This document shows, in pieces, positions 24,463-32,460 of a DNA stretch of 64,000 bases; the first letter of the stretch is position 1, and every line of letters starts with the position of its first letter. Below the pieces are notes generated by a model, which was not told where the DNA came from, made no database searches, and saw only the letters and a list, made by a program, of their open reading frames with translations. A program made the translations under genes and the position numbers. The stretch comes from DATFRY01 sp035489015 (GTDB lineage: Bacteria; Myxococcota_A; Polyangia; Haliangiales; Haliangiaceae): assembly GCA_035489015.1 (NCBI GenBank), contig DATHKR010000063.1, positions 152,731 to 216,730 on the forward strand, written 5' to 3'.

Positions 24463-25914
24463 ATGGATATCTCCCCGAACACGCTCGGACGCATCGTGCA
24501 GGTCATCGGTCCGGTGGTGGACGTCGCCTTCGAGAGCGCCGACCTCCCCGAGATCGGGACCGCGCTCCTCATCAGCAACCCGGCCATCAACGACGACAAG
24601 GACAACCTGACCGTCGAGGTCGCCCAGCACCTCGGCGAGCACATGGTCCGCACGGTGGCGATGGACACCACCGACGGTCTGGTGCGCGGCATGAAGGTGA
24701 CCAACACCGGGGAGCCGATCACCATGCCGGTCGGGCGCGGCGTGCTCGGCCGCATCCTCAACGTGGTCGGCCAGCCGGTCGACGAGAAGGGCCCGATCGT
24801 GGCGGAGCGGCGCGACCCGATCCACCGCCGGCCGCCCGCGTTCGTGGATCAGAGCACCGCGGTCGAGGCGTTCGAGACCGGCATCAAGGTCGTCGATCTG
24901 CTCGCCCCCTACCGCCGCGGCGGCAAGATCGGCCTGTTCGGCGGCGCCGGGGTGGGCAAGACCGTGCTCATCATGGAGCTCATCAACAACGTGGCCAAGA
25001 AGCACGGCGGCTTCTCGGTCTTCGCCGGGGTCGGCGAGCGCACCCGCGAGGGCAACGACCTCTGGCACGAGATGATGGACTCGAAGCTGCAGACCGGCGA
25101 GCCGGTGCTGAGCCGCGCAGCGCTGGTCTACGGCCAGATGAACGAGCCGCCCGGCGCGCGCGCGCGGGTCGGGCTGTCGGCCCTGACCGTGGCCGAGTAC
25201 TTCCGCGACGTCGAGAAGCAGGACGTGCTCCTGTTCGTGGACAACATCTTCCGGTTCACCCAGGCCGGCTCCGAGGTCTCCGCGCTGCTCGGCCGCATCC
25301 CGTCGGCGGTCGGTTACCAGCCGACCCTGGCCACCGAGATGGGCATCCTGCAGGAGCGCATCACCTCGACCCGGGAGGGCTCGATCACCTCGGTGCAGGC
25401 GATCTACGTGCCGGCCGACGACCTGACCGACCCGGCCCCGGCGACTGCGTTCGCTCACCTCGACGCGACCACGGTGCTGTCGCGCGCGCTCACCGAGAAG
25501 GGCATCTACCCGGCGGTGGATCCGCTCGACTCGACCTCGACGATCCTCTCGCCGCAGGTCGTCGGCGACCATCACTACCAGGTGGCCCGCCAGATCCAGC
25601 AGGTCCTGCAGCGCTACAAGGACCTCCAGGACATCATCGCCATCCTCGGCATGGACGAGCTCAGCGAGGACGACAAGCAGGTCGTGTCGCGGGCGCGCAA
25701 GATCGAGAAGTTCCTGTCGCAGCCGTTCCACGTGGCGGAGACCTTCACCGGCACGCCCGGGGTCTACGTCGAGCTCAAGGACACCATCTCCGGGTTCGAG
25801 GAGATCCTGCAGGGCAAGCACGACGCGGTGCCCGAGCAGGCCTTCCACATGGTCGGCACCATCGACGAGGTGCTGAAGAAGGCCGAGCAGCTGGCCAAGC
25901 GGGCGGCGGCGTAG
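24463..25914 (+). CDS. atpD: ATP synthase F1 subunit beta
   Basis: A protein of 483 residues, the catalytic chain. Walker A GGAGVGKTVLI (about 164-174), the catalytic GERTREGNDLWHEM (Glu near 200), Walker B VLLFVDNIFRFTQAGSEVSALLGR, the DELSEDD segment, and the family signature that starts PAVDPLDSTS are all present. It hydrolyses or makes ATP in the alpha/beta interface, driven by rotation of gamma. It is 40 nt after atpG and 2 nt before atpC. Confidence 0.98.
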   Translation: MDISPNTLGRIVQVIGPVVDVAFESADLPEIGTALLISNPAINDDKDNLTVEVAQHLGEHMVRTVAMDTTDGLVRGMKVTNTGEPITMPVGRGVLGRILNVVGQPVDEKGPIVAERRDPIHRRPPAFVDQSTAVEAFETGIKVVDLLAPYRRGGKIGLFGGAGVGKTVLIMELINNVAKKHGGFSVFAGVGERTREGNDLWHEMMDSKLQTGEPVLSRAALVYGQMNEPPGARARVGLSALTVAEYFRDVEKQDVLLFVDNIFRFTQAGSEVSALLGRIPSAVGYQPTLATEMGILQERITSTREGSITSVQAIYVPADDLTDPAPATAFAHLDATTVLSRALTEKGIYPAVDPLDSTSTILSPQVVGDHHYQVARQIQQVLQRYKDLQDIIAILGMDELSEDDKQVVSRARKIEKFLSQPFHVAETFTGTPGVYVELKDTISGFEEILQGKHDAVPEQAFHMVGTIDEVLKKAEQLAKRAAA

Positions 25915-25916
25915 TC

Positions 25917-26381
25917 GTGGCCCCGGCACAGGCTCATGTGGCCGGTGAGCGCAGCGCGCCGGCCCCCGGCATGCTGCGGGTGATGGTGGTGACGCCGTTC
26001 GGCCCGGTCGCCGACAGCGAGACCGACGCGGTCACCGCGCCGGGCGAGCTCGGCGAGTTCGAGGTGCTGCCCGGCCACGTGCCGTTCCTGACCCAGCTCC
26101 ACCCGGGTGTCCTGACCCTGGGCGAGAAGCAGGCGCACCAGGTCTACGCGGTGTCGATCGGGTTCCTCGAGGTCGAGGCCGACGGCGAGGTGCAGGTGCT
26201 GGTCGAGCGGGCGGTGGCGGCGGCCAACGTGGACGTCGCGGCGGCCAAGGCGGTGGTCGACGAGCTCGGTCCGGTCATCAAGGACTGGAAGGAAGCGGTC
26301 GACGCCGAGTTCAAGAACGTCAAGGCGCGGCTCGACTGGGCGCAGGCCCAGCTCGACGCGCGCGACGCGGTGCGCGCGTGA
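25917..26381 (+). CDS. atpC: ATP synthase F1 subunit epsilon
   Basis: A protein of 154 residues. The N-terminal beta-sandwich (about 18-105) has VTPFGPVADSETDAVTAPGELGEFEVLPGHVPFLTQLHPG and YAVSIGFLEVEADGEVQVLVE. The C-terminal helical part (about 110-154) is the segment that can inhibit rotation. The start is GTG 25917; the 18 residues before MLRVMVV are unusual, and an internal start at the M of MLRVM would give a more typical N-terminus. Its stop overlaps the next lipoprotein gene. Confidence 0.93.
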   Translation: MAPAQAHVAGERSAPAPGMLRVMVVTPFGPVADSETDAVTAPGELGEFEVLPGHVPFLTQLHPGVLTLGEKQAHQVYAVSIGFLEVEADGEVQVLVERAVAAANVDVAAAKAVVDELGPVIKDWKEAVDAEFKNVKARLDWAQAQLDARDAVRA

Positions 26382-26713
26382 CCGGCGCGCTCCGGGCGCT
26401 GCTCGCCGGGGCAGCCCTCACCCTGGCCGCGGTGGCCGGGCTGAGCGGTTGCCGGAGCGACGAGGCGCGCGCGGCGGCCGAGCCGCCGGCCGGATCGACC
26501 GCGGCCCTGTGCCGCAAGGTCGAGGCCATGGCGGTCCAGGAGGGCGGCCAGGGCTACGACACGTTCGACAAGCGCCTCAAGGACCGCTGCCTGGCCTCGA
26601 TGGAGGACGCCCGGGCCCGGGCCGGCGACGCGAAGTGGAACCAGTTCGTCGCCTGCGTGAACGGCAAGCCGAGCTTCACCGCCGCGTTCCAGGGCTGCAA
26701 GCAGATCGACTAG
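26378..26713 (+). CDS. Small Cys-containing lipoprotein
   Basis: A protein of 111 residues, not recognised. It has a lipoprotein signal ending GLSGC (Cys25). The mature part, of about 87 residues, has four more cysteines (LCRKVE, DRCLASM, FVACVNGK, FQGCKQ) and is predicted helical, which suggests a disulfide-bonded periplasmic helical bundle. GTG 26378 overlaps the atpC stop by four bases (GTGA), so it is translated with the ATP synthase operon. A role in ATP synthase is not implied. It ends 6 nt before the stop of the convergent DUF4105 gene. Confidence 0.72.
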   Translation: MTGALRALLAGAALTLAAVAGLSGCRSDEARAAAEPPAGSTAALCRKVEAMAVQEGGQGYDTFDKRLKDRCLASMEDARARAGDAKWNQFVACVNGKPSFTAAFQGCKQID

Positions 26714-26720
26714 CGTCGAT
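26705..26720. terminator. Hairpin between convergent gene ends
   Basis: ATCGAC-TAGC-GTCGAT, a 6-bp stem with a tetraloop, spans the stop of the lipoprotein gene and reaches the first base of the opposing stop. There is no U-tract. A role in termination is inferred from its position only. Confidence 0.3.
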
Positions 26721-27967
26721 TAGCCGGGCGCGGCCAGCTCGGGGACGACCGCGCTCGTGGCCGGCGCGCGGCGGGGCAGCGCGACCAGGAACATGGTCAG
26801 GAACGGCATCGGGACCAGCAGCCAGAGCGGCTGGTGGAAGACGCCGATGGCCAGCAGCAGGGTGACCACCGCGAGCAGCGCGACGCGCGCGGCCGCGTAG
26901 CGCGCGCGCCACAGCGCCGGCAAGAAGGGCAGGGCGGCGTCGGTCGGCAGGAAGACCAGAACCGCCTCGTTCCAGCGCAGCTCCGGCATGGTCGTGGCCA
27001 GGGCGACGGTCCAGAGGACCACGCCGATCAGCGCGAGCGGGATGGCGGCGGCGGCGATGGCCAGGCGCTCGCGGCGACCGGTGCGGCGCGCGGCGGCGAC
27101 CGGCGCGGCAAAGGCGAGGGCCAGGACCACCCAGACCCAGCGCCCGCCCATGCCGGCATCGACCGGGAAGGCCCGGCCGCGCCGCTCGTGGAAGATCGTC
27201 GGGTGGGCGCCGAAGCGGGCCTCGACCTGGGCGCGCAGCACCTCGGGCAGGAACATGGCGTCATAGGTGGTGGGGCGCCGGTCGGTGGCGCGCCCGACCA
27301 GGAGGTCGCTGGCCAGGAGCAGGACCGCGCTGTCGGCGAAGCCGCGCCGGGTGAGCTCGCGGTAGGTCATGTCCTGGATCTCGGAGTCGGTCGCGGCCGA
27401 CAGGGCGCCCCGGGTGACCTCGTCGATGAGGTCGCGCAGGCGCGACGAGCAGTTGTCGCGGTAGTGGTCGTACTGGTAGTAGCGGTTCTCCTCGCGCGCG
27501 TTGTCGAGCAAGAGGCCCTCCATCTCGAGGGCCTGCCCCGGGCTGAGCGGCAGGATCTGGCGCCACACGGTGCGGTCGGCGGCGCGGTAGCTCGCGATCA
27601 TGCGCCCGCGGGTGGTGGTCGACACCCAGAACTCCGAGCGGCCGCGCAGGAAGTCCCAGACCAGCGACTGCACCGACTCGAAGTCGGTGGTCCCGTAGTT
27701 GAAGCAGATCGTGCGCCGCTTGCCGCGGTCGTGGACCAGGCACATCGCCGCGTGGCCGAACTTCTCGAACAGATCGTCGCCGGCGCCCATGGTGATGAGC
27801 TCGACGATCGGGGCGTCGGGCGCCGACGCGTCAGGCGAAGCCGCGCCGCTCGCCTCCGCGGGCGCGGTCGGCGCCGCGGACTCCGGCGGGGCCGGCTCGC
27901 CGGCCGCCGCGTTCCCGGACGGGAGCGCGAGGCCGAGCCCGACGGCCAGGAGCGCCCACCGCCGCAT
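26720..27967 (-). CDS. DUF4105 (Lnb-type) membrane protein
   Basis: A protein of 415 residues. A signal peptide (1-22) and a Pro/Ala spacer are followed by a periplasmic domain (about 52-260). This has DUF4105 landmarks: ELITMGAGDDLFEKFGHAAMCL, ICFNYGTTDFES, FLRGRSEFWVSTTTRGRM, and HYRDNCSSRLRDLIDE with a conserved Cys. Four to five hydrophobic helices make up residues 278-400. The conserved His and Cys recall a papain-like peptidase or amidase arrangement, which is inference. It is the last gene of the operon with two M16 proteins and begins 5 nt after the second one stops. Confidence 0.85.
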   Translation of the reverse strand: MRRWALLAVGLGLALPSGNAAAGEPAPPESAAPTAPAEASGAASPDASAPDAPIVELITMGAGDDLFEKFGHAAMCLVHDRGKRRTICFNYGTTDFESVQSLVWDFLRGRSEFWVSTTTRGRMIASYRAADRTVWRQILPLSPGQALEMEGLLLDNAREENRYYQYDHYRDNCSSRLRDLIDEVTRGALSAATDSEIQDMTYRELTRRGFADSAVLLLASDLLVGRATDRRPTTYDAMFLPEVLRAQVEARFGAHPTIFHERRGRAFPVDAGMGGRWVWVVLALAFAAPVAAARRTGRRERLAIAAAAIPLALIGVVLWTVALATTMPELRWNEAVLVFLPTDAALPFLPALWRARYAAARVALLAVVTLLLAIGVFHQPLWLLVPMPFLTMFLVALPRRAPATSAVVPELAAPG

Positions 27968-27972
27968 GCCGC

Positions 27973-30396
27973 CTACTTCCCGCCTCCGCCGGCGGGCGCG
28001 GTCGGTCGGGGCGCCGTCGGCCTGGCGCCGGCCGGTGCGGCCGGCTTGACTCCGGCCGGTGGCGCGGCCGGCTTGACTCCGGCCGGCGGCGGCGTCTGCG
28101 CCGGCGTCTTGCTGGCCGGCGCGGCGGCCGGCTTCACGAAGATCGACGGGTCGATCGACGAGTTGACCGAGATGCTGTCCACCGTGGTCGACATGTCGAC
28201 CTGCGCGCTCTTGGTCTTGCGCTGCTGGGCGACCTCGAGCCCGCTCACCGTCTTGTAGTCGCCGAACGACTCCTCCGCGCTGACCCCCTGCTCGGTGTAC
28301 GCCATCCCGACCAGGCGCTTCTTCTTCTTCTCGATGTAGAGCGTCACCGTCCGCTTGCCGTCGGGCGAGGTCAGCTGCACCGCGTGGTGCGGCGCGCCCT
28401 CGATCTCGACGTCGTCGAGCGGCACCACCCGGGCACCCTTGTCGCGGTGGCGCATCAGCACCAGGTCCTGATCGCGCCAGATCTGTGCCTTGCCCGATTC
28501 GATCTCCCCGGCCGGGATGTCGATCGTGTTGACCCCGTCGGGCCGGCTCTCCTGGGCCCAGCCCTTGTCGCCGGCCAGCACGGTCGTGATGCTCATCTTC
28601 GACCCACCCGCCTCGATCACCATGTCGAGGCGCAGCTTGTCCGGGGCCAGGAACCGCTTCTCGACCTGGATCGGCACCTGGCCGCCCGGCAGGTTGAGCA
28701 TCCCCTTGCCCTTCCAGGTCAGGCTCTTCAACCGCGACAGCCTGCCCGCGCCGCCCTTGGTCGCCAGCGCGGCATCGACCAGCGCGCGCGCCTCCTTCTC
28801 CTTCTTCGGATCGATCGCGCCGAGCGGGCCCGGCTTCTGCGCGCCCGGCCCGCTGCTGGCGACCGAGGCGTCGCCGGTGACCTTGTCGTAGCGCAGCCCG
28901 GCCTCGAGCAGCTGCGGTTCCAGCTCCTGGGCGCTGCCGACCAGGACCACGACCAGGTCCTTGCCGTCGAGCCGCCGGGCCGCGCTCGCCCGCGCGGTCG
29001 CCGCCGTCACCTCGCCGATCGCCGCCCCGTAGTTGCGCACGTAGCTGTCATCGAGGCCGTGCAGCTGGGCGGCCAGGATCGCGCTCGCGATCTCCTGGGT
29101 CGAGGTCAGCCGCGCGGCGTAGCTGCCGGCCAGCTCGCTGACCGCGGCGCGCACCTCGTCCTCGCGCGGGCCCTCGGCCGCCATCTTGGCCATCTGATCC
29201 ATGAACAGGCGCATGACCGCGACCGCCTGGCCGCTGGGCGCCACCCCGGCCGCCACGAACGCGCCCTTCTCGATGTTGCGGTCGAAGCTGGTCGTCGCCG
29301 CGGCCTGTCCCGGATAGGTCCGCTGGATCAGCCGGCCCAGCCGCGATCGATCGCCTTGCCCGCCCAGGATCTCGTTGACCACCATCGCGGCGAAGAAGTC
29401 GGGATCGCGGTGGGCCAGGCCGACCCGCCCGACCCGGATCTGCGCCTGGCGCGCGCCAGGCACGTCGACCAGGCGGATGTGGATACCCTTGAGCGCCGGC
29501 TCGGCCGTCGCCGCGGGCGCCGCGGCCGGCGCCGGACCGCGCCAGCTGCCCAGCGCGGCCTCGAGCGCCGACTTGAGCGCGGCCGGCTTGCGCCCGCTCA
29601 CCACCAGCAGCACCGCGTTCTTCGGCGTCATGTTGGCGCGCTGCCACGCGACCAGATCGGATCGCTGGATGGCTGCAACCGTCGCCTCCGACAGCGGCCT
29701 GCCCCGCACGTGCTCGTCGCCCCACAGCGCGTTCTGGAACTGGGCGTTGGCCAGCTGGGCCGGGTCCATCCGGTTCTGCCGCGCCGCCGCCATCAGCTGC
29801 TCGCGCACCTCGCCCATGGCCGCCGACGGAAAGCTGGGCGCTGCCGCCATGTCGCCGATCGCCTTCAGGCACGCCGACTGGCCGGTGGCCGGCGCCTGGC
29901 AGGTGACCAGCATCGCCTCGAAGCTCGCGTTGCTGGTCAGCTGCGCGCCGGCCTGCTCCATGGTCGCCGTGATCTGCGCGCCGCTCCGCCCGCGCGCGCC
30001 CTTGGGCAGCATCGAGGCCACGAAGCTCGACAGCCCGATCTTCTCGCGCGGCTCGCCCTGCCGGCCCGACTTCACCGCCAGCTGGGCGGTGAAGGTCGGC
30101 GCGGTGTGGCTCTCCACCGCGATCACCTGGAGCCCGTTGCCGAGGGTGAACCGCTCCACCGGCGGCAGCGTGATCGGCTTGGCCGCGACCGGCGCGGGCG
30201 CGTGGATGAGGTCGCGCCCGGCCCAGGCGTCGTCGCCGCTGCCGGGGACCCGCGGCGAGGCGGTGTGCTCGCTGCCCTCGCCGGGCAGGCGCGGCACCAC
30301 CTCCTGATGCCCACCGCACCCGCCCAGCGCCAGCGTCGCCGCCAGCCCCACGCCCCACCGCCGCTCGCGGCGTCTCCTCTTGCTCTCGTCCTTCAC
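27973..30396 (-). CDS. M16-fold lipoprotein lacking zinc site, with C-terminal LolA-like domain
   Basis: A protein of 807 residues. The lipoprotein signal ends LALGGC (Cys27). An M16 peptidase fold spans about 78-500: FTLGNGLQVIAVES, LVDVPGARQAQIRVG, and ILGGQGDRSRLGRLIQ in the second half. The zinc motif HxxEH is replaced: the aligned residues are Ser124, Ala127 and Ser128 (SFVASML). A different C-terminal domain (about 555-765) has KGKGMLNLPGGQVPIQVEKRF, MVIEAGGSKMSI and YIEKKKKRLVGM, and resembles outer-membrane lipoprotein-sorting or DUF-type beta-sheet domains. The end is PAGVKPAAP-type repeats. GTG 30396 has GGAGG 6 nt upstream and overlaps the preceding gene by 4 nt. Confidence 0.85.
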   Translation of the reverse strand: MKDESKRRRRERRWGVGLAATLALGGCGGHQEVVPRLPGEGSEHTASPRVPGSGDDAWAGRDLIHAPAPVAAKPITLPPVERFTLGNGLQVIAVESHTAPTFTAQLAVKSGRQGEPREKIGLSSFVASMLPKGARGRSGAQITATMEQAGAQLTSNASFEAMLVTCQAPATGQSACLKAIGDMAAAPSFPSAAMGEVREQLMAAARQNRMDPAQLANAQFQNALWGDEHVRGRPLSEATVAAIQRSDLVAWQRANMTPKNAVLLVVSGRKPAALKSALEAALGSWRGPAPAAAPAATAEPALKGIHIRLVDVPGARQAQIRVGRVGLAHRDPDFFAAMVVNEILGGQGDRSRLGRLIQRTYPGQAAATTSFDRNIEKGAFVAAGVAPSGQAVAVMRLFMDQMAKMAAEGPREDEVRAAVSELAGSYAARLTSTQEIASAILAAQLHGLDDSYVRNYGAAIGEVTAATARASAARRLDGKDLVVVLVGSAQELEPQLLEAGLRYDKVTGDASVASSGPGAQKPGPLGAIDPKKEKEARALVDAALATKGGAGRLSRLKSLTWKGKGMLNLPGGQVPIQVEKRFLAPDKLRLDMVIEAGGSKMSITTVLAGDKGWAQESRPDGVNTIDIPAGEIESGKAQIWRDQDLVLMRHRDKGARVVPLDDVEIEGAPHHAVQLTSPDGKRTVTLYIEKKKKRLVGMAYTEQGVSAEESFGDYKTVSGLEVAQQRKTKSAQVDMSTTVDSISVNSSIDPSIFVKPAAAPASKTPAQTPPPAGVKPAAPPAGVKPAAPAGARPTAPRPTAPAGGGGK

Positions 30397-31772
30397 GGGG
30401 CACCTCCGGCCGGCTTCGCGCTGCTCGGGTCCGCCACCACCAGCACCTGCCGGGTGTGGGCCAGGTACTTCGCGGTCGCGCGCCGCACGTCGGCGACCCC
30501 GAGCTTGTCGAGCGCGGTCAGGTCGGCCAGAAATCCAGCCGGCTTGCCGGTCAGACCCCACGACACCCCGATCTGGTTGGCCAGCCCGGTCGCGCCCTCC
30601 ATCCCCAGCCAGGCCGCGCCGAGGATCTGGCCCTTGGCCCGGCGCAGCTCCGCCGCGGTCGGCCCACCCTTGGCCAGCCGATCGATCTCACCGACCAGCG
30701 CCTTCTCGACGCCAGCCGCGCCGGTCGCGAAGCGCGCGAACGCGACCAGCACGCCGCCATCGCGCCGGACCAGCACCTGCCCGCCGATCTCGTCGGCCAT
30801 CTTGGAGGCCACCAGCCGCCGGTGCAGGCGCGACGACGTCCCGCCGGTCAGCACGACGCCGGCGACCTGGAGCGCGAGCACGTCGTTGTCGCTGGCCCTG
30901 GGCAGACGATAGCCGGCCATCACCAGGCCGCCCGCGTCACCAGGAAGCGCTTGCCGATCCGGCCCGGTCGGCTCGGTCACCGTCACGCTGTCCCCCGGGT
31001 GGGGCGGACGCGTAGCCGCGGGCAGCGGCCCGAACCAGCGCTCGACCGCCTTCTGCGCCGCGTCGGCGCCGACCCCGCCGACGACCACCACGAGCGCGTT
31101 GCTCGGCACGTAGTAAGCGTCGTAGAGCGCCTTGACCTCGGGCGCGCCGAGCCGCTGGAGGTCGCTCGCCACCCCGAGCGGCGCCCACGCGTACGGGTGG
31201 CCGGCGAAGACCAGCGACAGGAGCCGCTGGTACGCCCGGTAGACCGGGCTCGACTCCTGCCGCCGCACCTCGTCGACCATCACCGGCCGGATTCCATCGA
31301 CCGTCTCGCCGCGGATGAGGAGGCTGCGCATCCGCTCGGCCTCGAGCTGGAGCGCGAGATCGAGATCTTCGACCGGGACCGTCTGGTGGAACGCGGTCAC
31401 GTCCTCGGTGGCCAGCGCGCTCGTCTCGCCGCCGACCTGCTCGATGTAGCGGCGGTGATCCTCCGGCCGGAGCCGCTCGGAGCCCAGGAACATCAGGCGC
31501 TCGAACGCGCGGGCGGCGCCGTGCTGACCTTTCGGCTCGTCGGCCGAGCCGAACCGGTACCACACCTGCACCGTCACCATCGGCAGGCCTTCCCGCTCCA
31601 CGTGGGCGACGGTCAGGCCGTTCTTCAGCTTCCACTCGCGGATCGACGGGAGCGCCCTGGCGGCGTCACCGCTCGGCGCGGTCGGAGCCTGCGCGAGCGC
31701 ATTGCCCGCGCCGACACCGACCATCACCCATCCGATCGCGAGCGCAGCTACCCGCAGGGCTCGTGCGCTCAT
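30393..31772 (-). CDS. M16-family peptidase-like protein lacking HxxEH
   Basis: A protein of 459 residues. A signal peptide (1-28, ending ALA) is followed by a complete M16 fold: WKLKNGLTVAHVERE, VWYRFGSADEP, the partly conserved region around residues 84-100, GGETSALATEDVTAFHQTVP, YYVPSNALVVVVGGV, and GGTSSRLHRRLV. The zinc motif HxxEH reads R88-A-F-E91-R92, so both zinc histidines are arginines. In bacterial M16B pairs one subunit normally keeps HxxEH; here neither does. The pair may act as a binding clamp or chaperone. It is the first gene of the M16-M16-DUF4105 operon. A TACCGT -10 lies 7 nt before ATG 31772. Confidence 0.87.
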   Translation of the reverse strand: MSARALRVAALAIGWVMVGVGAGNALAQAPTAPSGDAARALPSIREWKLKNGLTVAHVEREGLPMVTVQVWYRFGSADEPKGQHGAARAFERLMFLGSERLRPEDHRRYIEQVGGETSALATEDVTAFHQTVPVEDLDLALQLEAERMRSLLIRGETVDGIRPVMVDEVRRQESSPVYRAYQRLLSLVFAGHPYAWAPLGVASDLQRLGAPEVKALYDAYYVPSNALVVVVGGVGADAAQKAVERWFGPLPAATRPPHPGDSVTVTEPTGPDRQALPGDAGGLVMAGYRLPRASDNDVLALQVAGVVLTGGTSSRLHRRLVASKMADEIGGQVLVRRDGGVLVAFARFATGAAGVEKALVGEIDRLAKGGPTAAELRRAKGQILGAAWLGMEGATGLANQIGVSWGLTGKPAGFLADLTALDKLGVADVRRATAKYLAHTRQVLVVADPSSAKPAGGAP

Positions 31773-31779
31773 CGGCGCA

Positions 31780-31785
31780 ACGGTA
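31780..31785 (-). promoter_or_regulatory. -10 element (TACCGT) of M16 operon
   Basis: On the minus strand TACCGT is followed by 7 nt (TGCGCCG) and the ATG at 31772, with no Shine-Dalgarno. It is one of the leaderless-type starts. Confidence 0.4.
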
Positions 31786-31832
31786 TCGCGGATCGCTGTC
31801 CGGTCAACTCGCGCGCGCGGCAGTAAACGCTT

Positions 31833-32045
31833 TCAGGCCGCGGCCGAAGAGGACTTCTCGCGCGACCTGTAGAAGAACGTGATGGTGAGGCAGTGGAACT
31901 CGGAGTCGGAGGACTGAGTCACGATCTTGTCCACGATCTCCATGTTGGGATTGCCGCGCAGCCACTCGGTGATCGCTTCGCCGAGCCCCTCGCGCTCCTT
32001 GGCCTTGGTTGCCGAGAAGACCTTGACCCCCGTGACGTGTGCCAC
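31833..32045 (-). CDS. Small conserved protein, Cse60-like in style
   Basis: A protein of 70 residues: HVTGVKVFSATKAKEREGLG at the start, then ITEWLRGNPNMEIVDKIVTQ, then HCLTITFFYRS. The pattern of a short strand, an amphipathic helix ending in a WL motif, and two strands ending in a YR resembles the small Cse60-type sporulation proteins of Bacillus. That similarity is by eye and weak, and function is unknown. GTG 32045 is chosen because AGGAGG lies 6 nt upstream (32057-32052); GTG 32051 would abut the site. It has its own promoter and a leader with two hairpins. Confidence 0.65.
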   Translation of the reverse strand: MAHVTGVKVFSATKAKEREGLGEAITEWLRGNPNMEIVDKIVTQSSDSEFHCLTITFFYRSREKSSSAAA

Positions 32046-32065
32046 TCTCACCCTCCTTGGAAGCT

Positions 32066-32107
32066 GCAGTCCTGAGACTGCCGAGATCCCGGCCAACGGA
32101 ACTGGCC
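32066..32107 (-). promoter_or_regulatory. Structured leader with two hairpins
   Basis: Between promoter and Shine-Dalgarno lie two perfect stems: GCAGTC-loop-GACTGC (32066-32081) and GGCCA-loop-TGGCC (32091-32107). The first ends 8 nt before AGGAGG. They could regulate translation or mRNA stability of the 70-residue protein. Confidence 0.45.
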
Positions 32108-32111
32108 AGGC

Positions 32112-32140
32112 ACGATACGCGCGGCCGGTATTCTAGTCAA
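32112..32140 (-). promoter_or_regulatory. Sigma70-like promoter of small conserved gene
   Basis: Minus strand: TTGACT (32140-32135), a 17-nt spacer, TATCGT (32117-32112). Both boxes are close to consensus. Predicted start is near 32105, giving a leader of about 60 nt. Confidence 0.65.
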
Positions 32141-32225
32141 GAGGTGCATTTTACAGCCACATTGAACTGACTTCTAGAGCAGGCACTTGATCCGAGGCGA
32201 GGCTTCGTGTAGCCATGAGGTCCCC

Positions 32226-32441
32226 ATGGAACCGCTCTTCGGAAAGCCGGTCGAGGTCGAAGTACGCGACAGCCTCGAGAAGGCGATGAAAATCCTCAAG
32301 CAGAAGATGTCGAAGGAAGGCATCCTGCAGGAGCTCAAGCGCAGGCGCTTTTACGAGAAGCCCAGCGTGCGGCGCAAGCGAAAGATGCGGGAGGCCCGCA
32401 AGCGGCTTCGCCGCGAGCTGAAGCGCCGGGCGTCGCGCTAG
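32226..32441 (+). CDS. rpsU: 30S ribosomal protein S21
   Basis: A protein of 71 residues with the S21 pattern: VEVEVRDSLEKAMKILKQKMSKEGILQELKRRRFYEKPSVRRKRK and a basic C-terminal helix. S21 helps start-site selection in initiation in many proteobacteria. ATG 32226 has TGAGGT a few bases upstream; an upstream in-frame ATG at 32187 would add unrelated residues. prmA follows 19 nt later, and rsmE after it, so three ribosome-related genes are clustered. Confidence 0.94.
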   Translation: MEPLFGKPVEVEVRDSLEKAMKILKQKMSKEGILQELKRRRFYEKPSVRRKRKMREARKRLRRELKRRASR

Positions 32442-32460
32442 CCCGACGGGCGGACGTGCC

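Noticed and set aside
28384..30912. 842-residue plus-strand open frame opposite the M16 genes
   Set aside because: Shadow of GC-rich coding sequence; no start signal, no recognisable domain.
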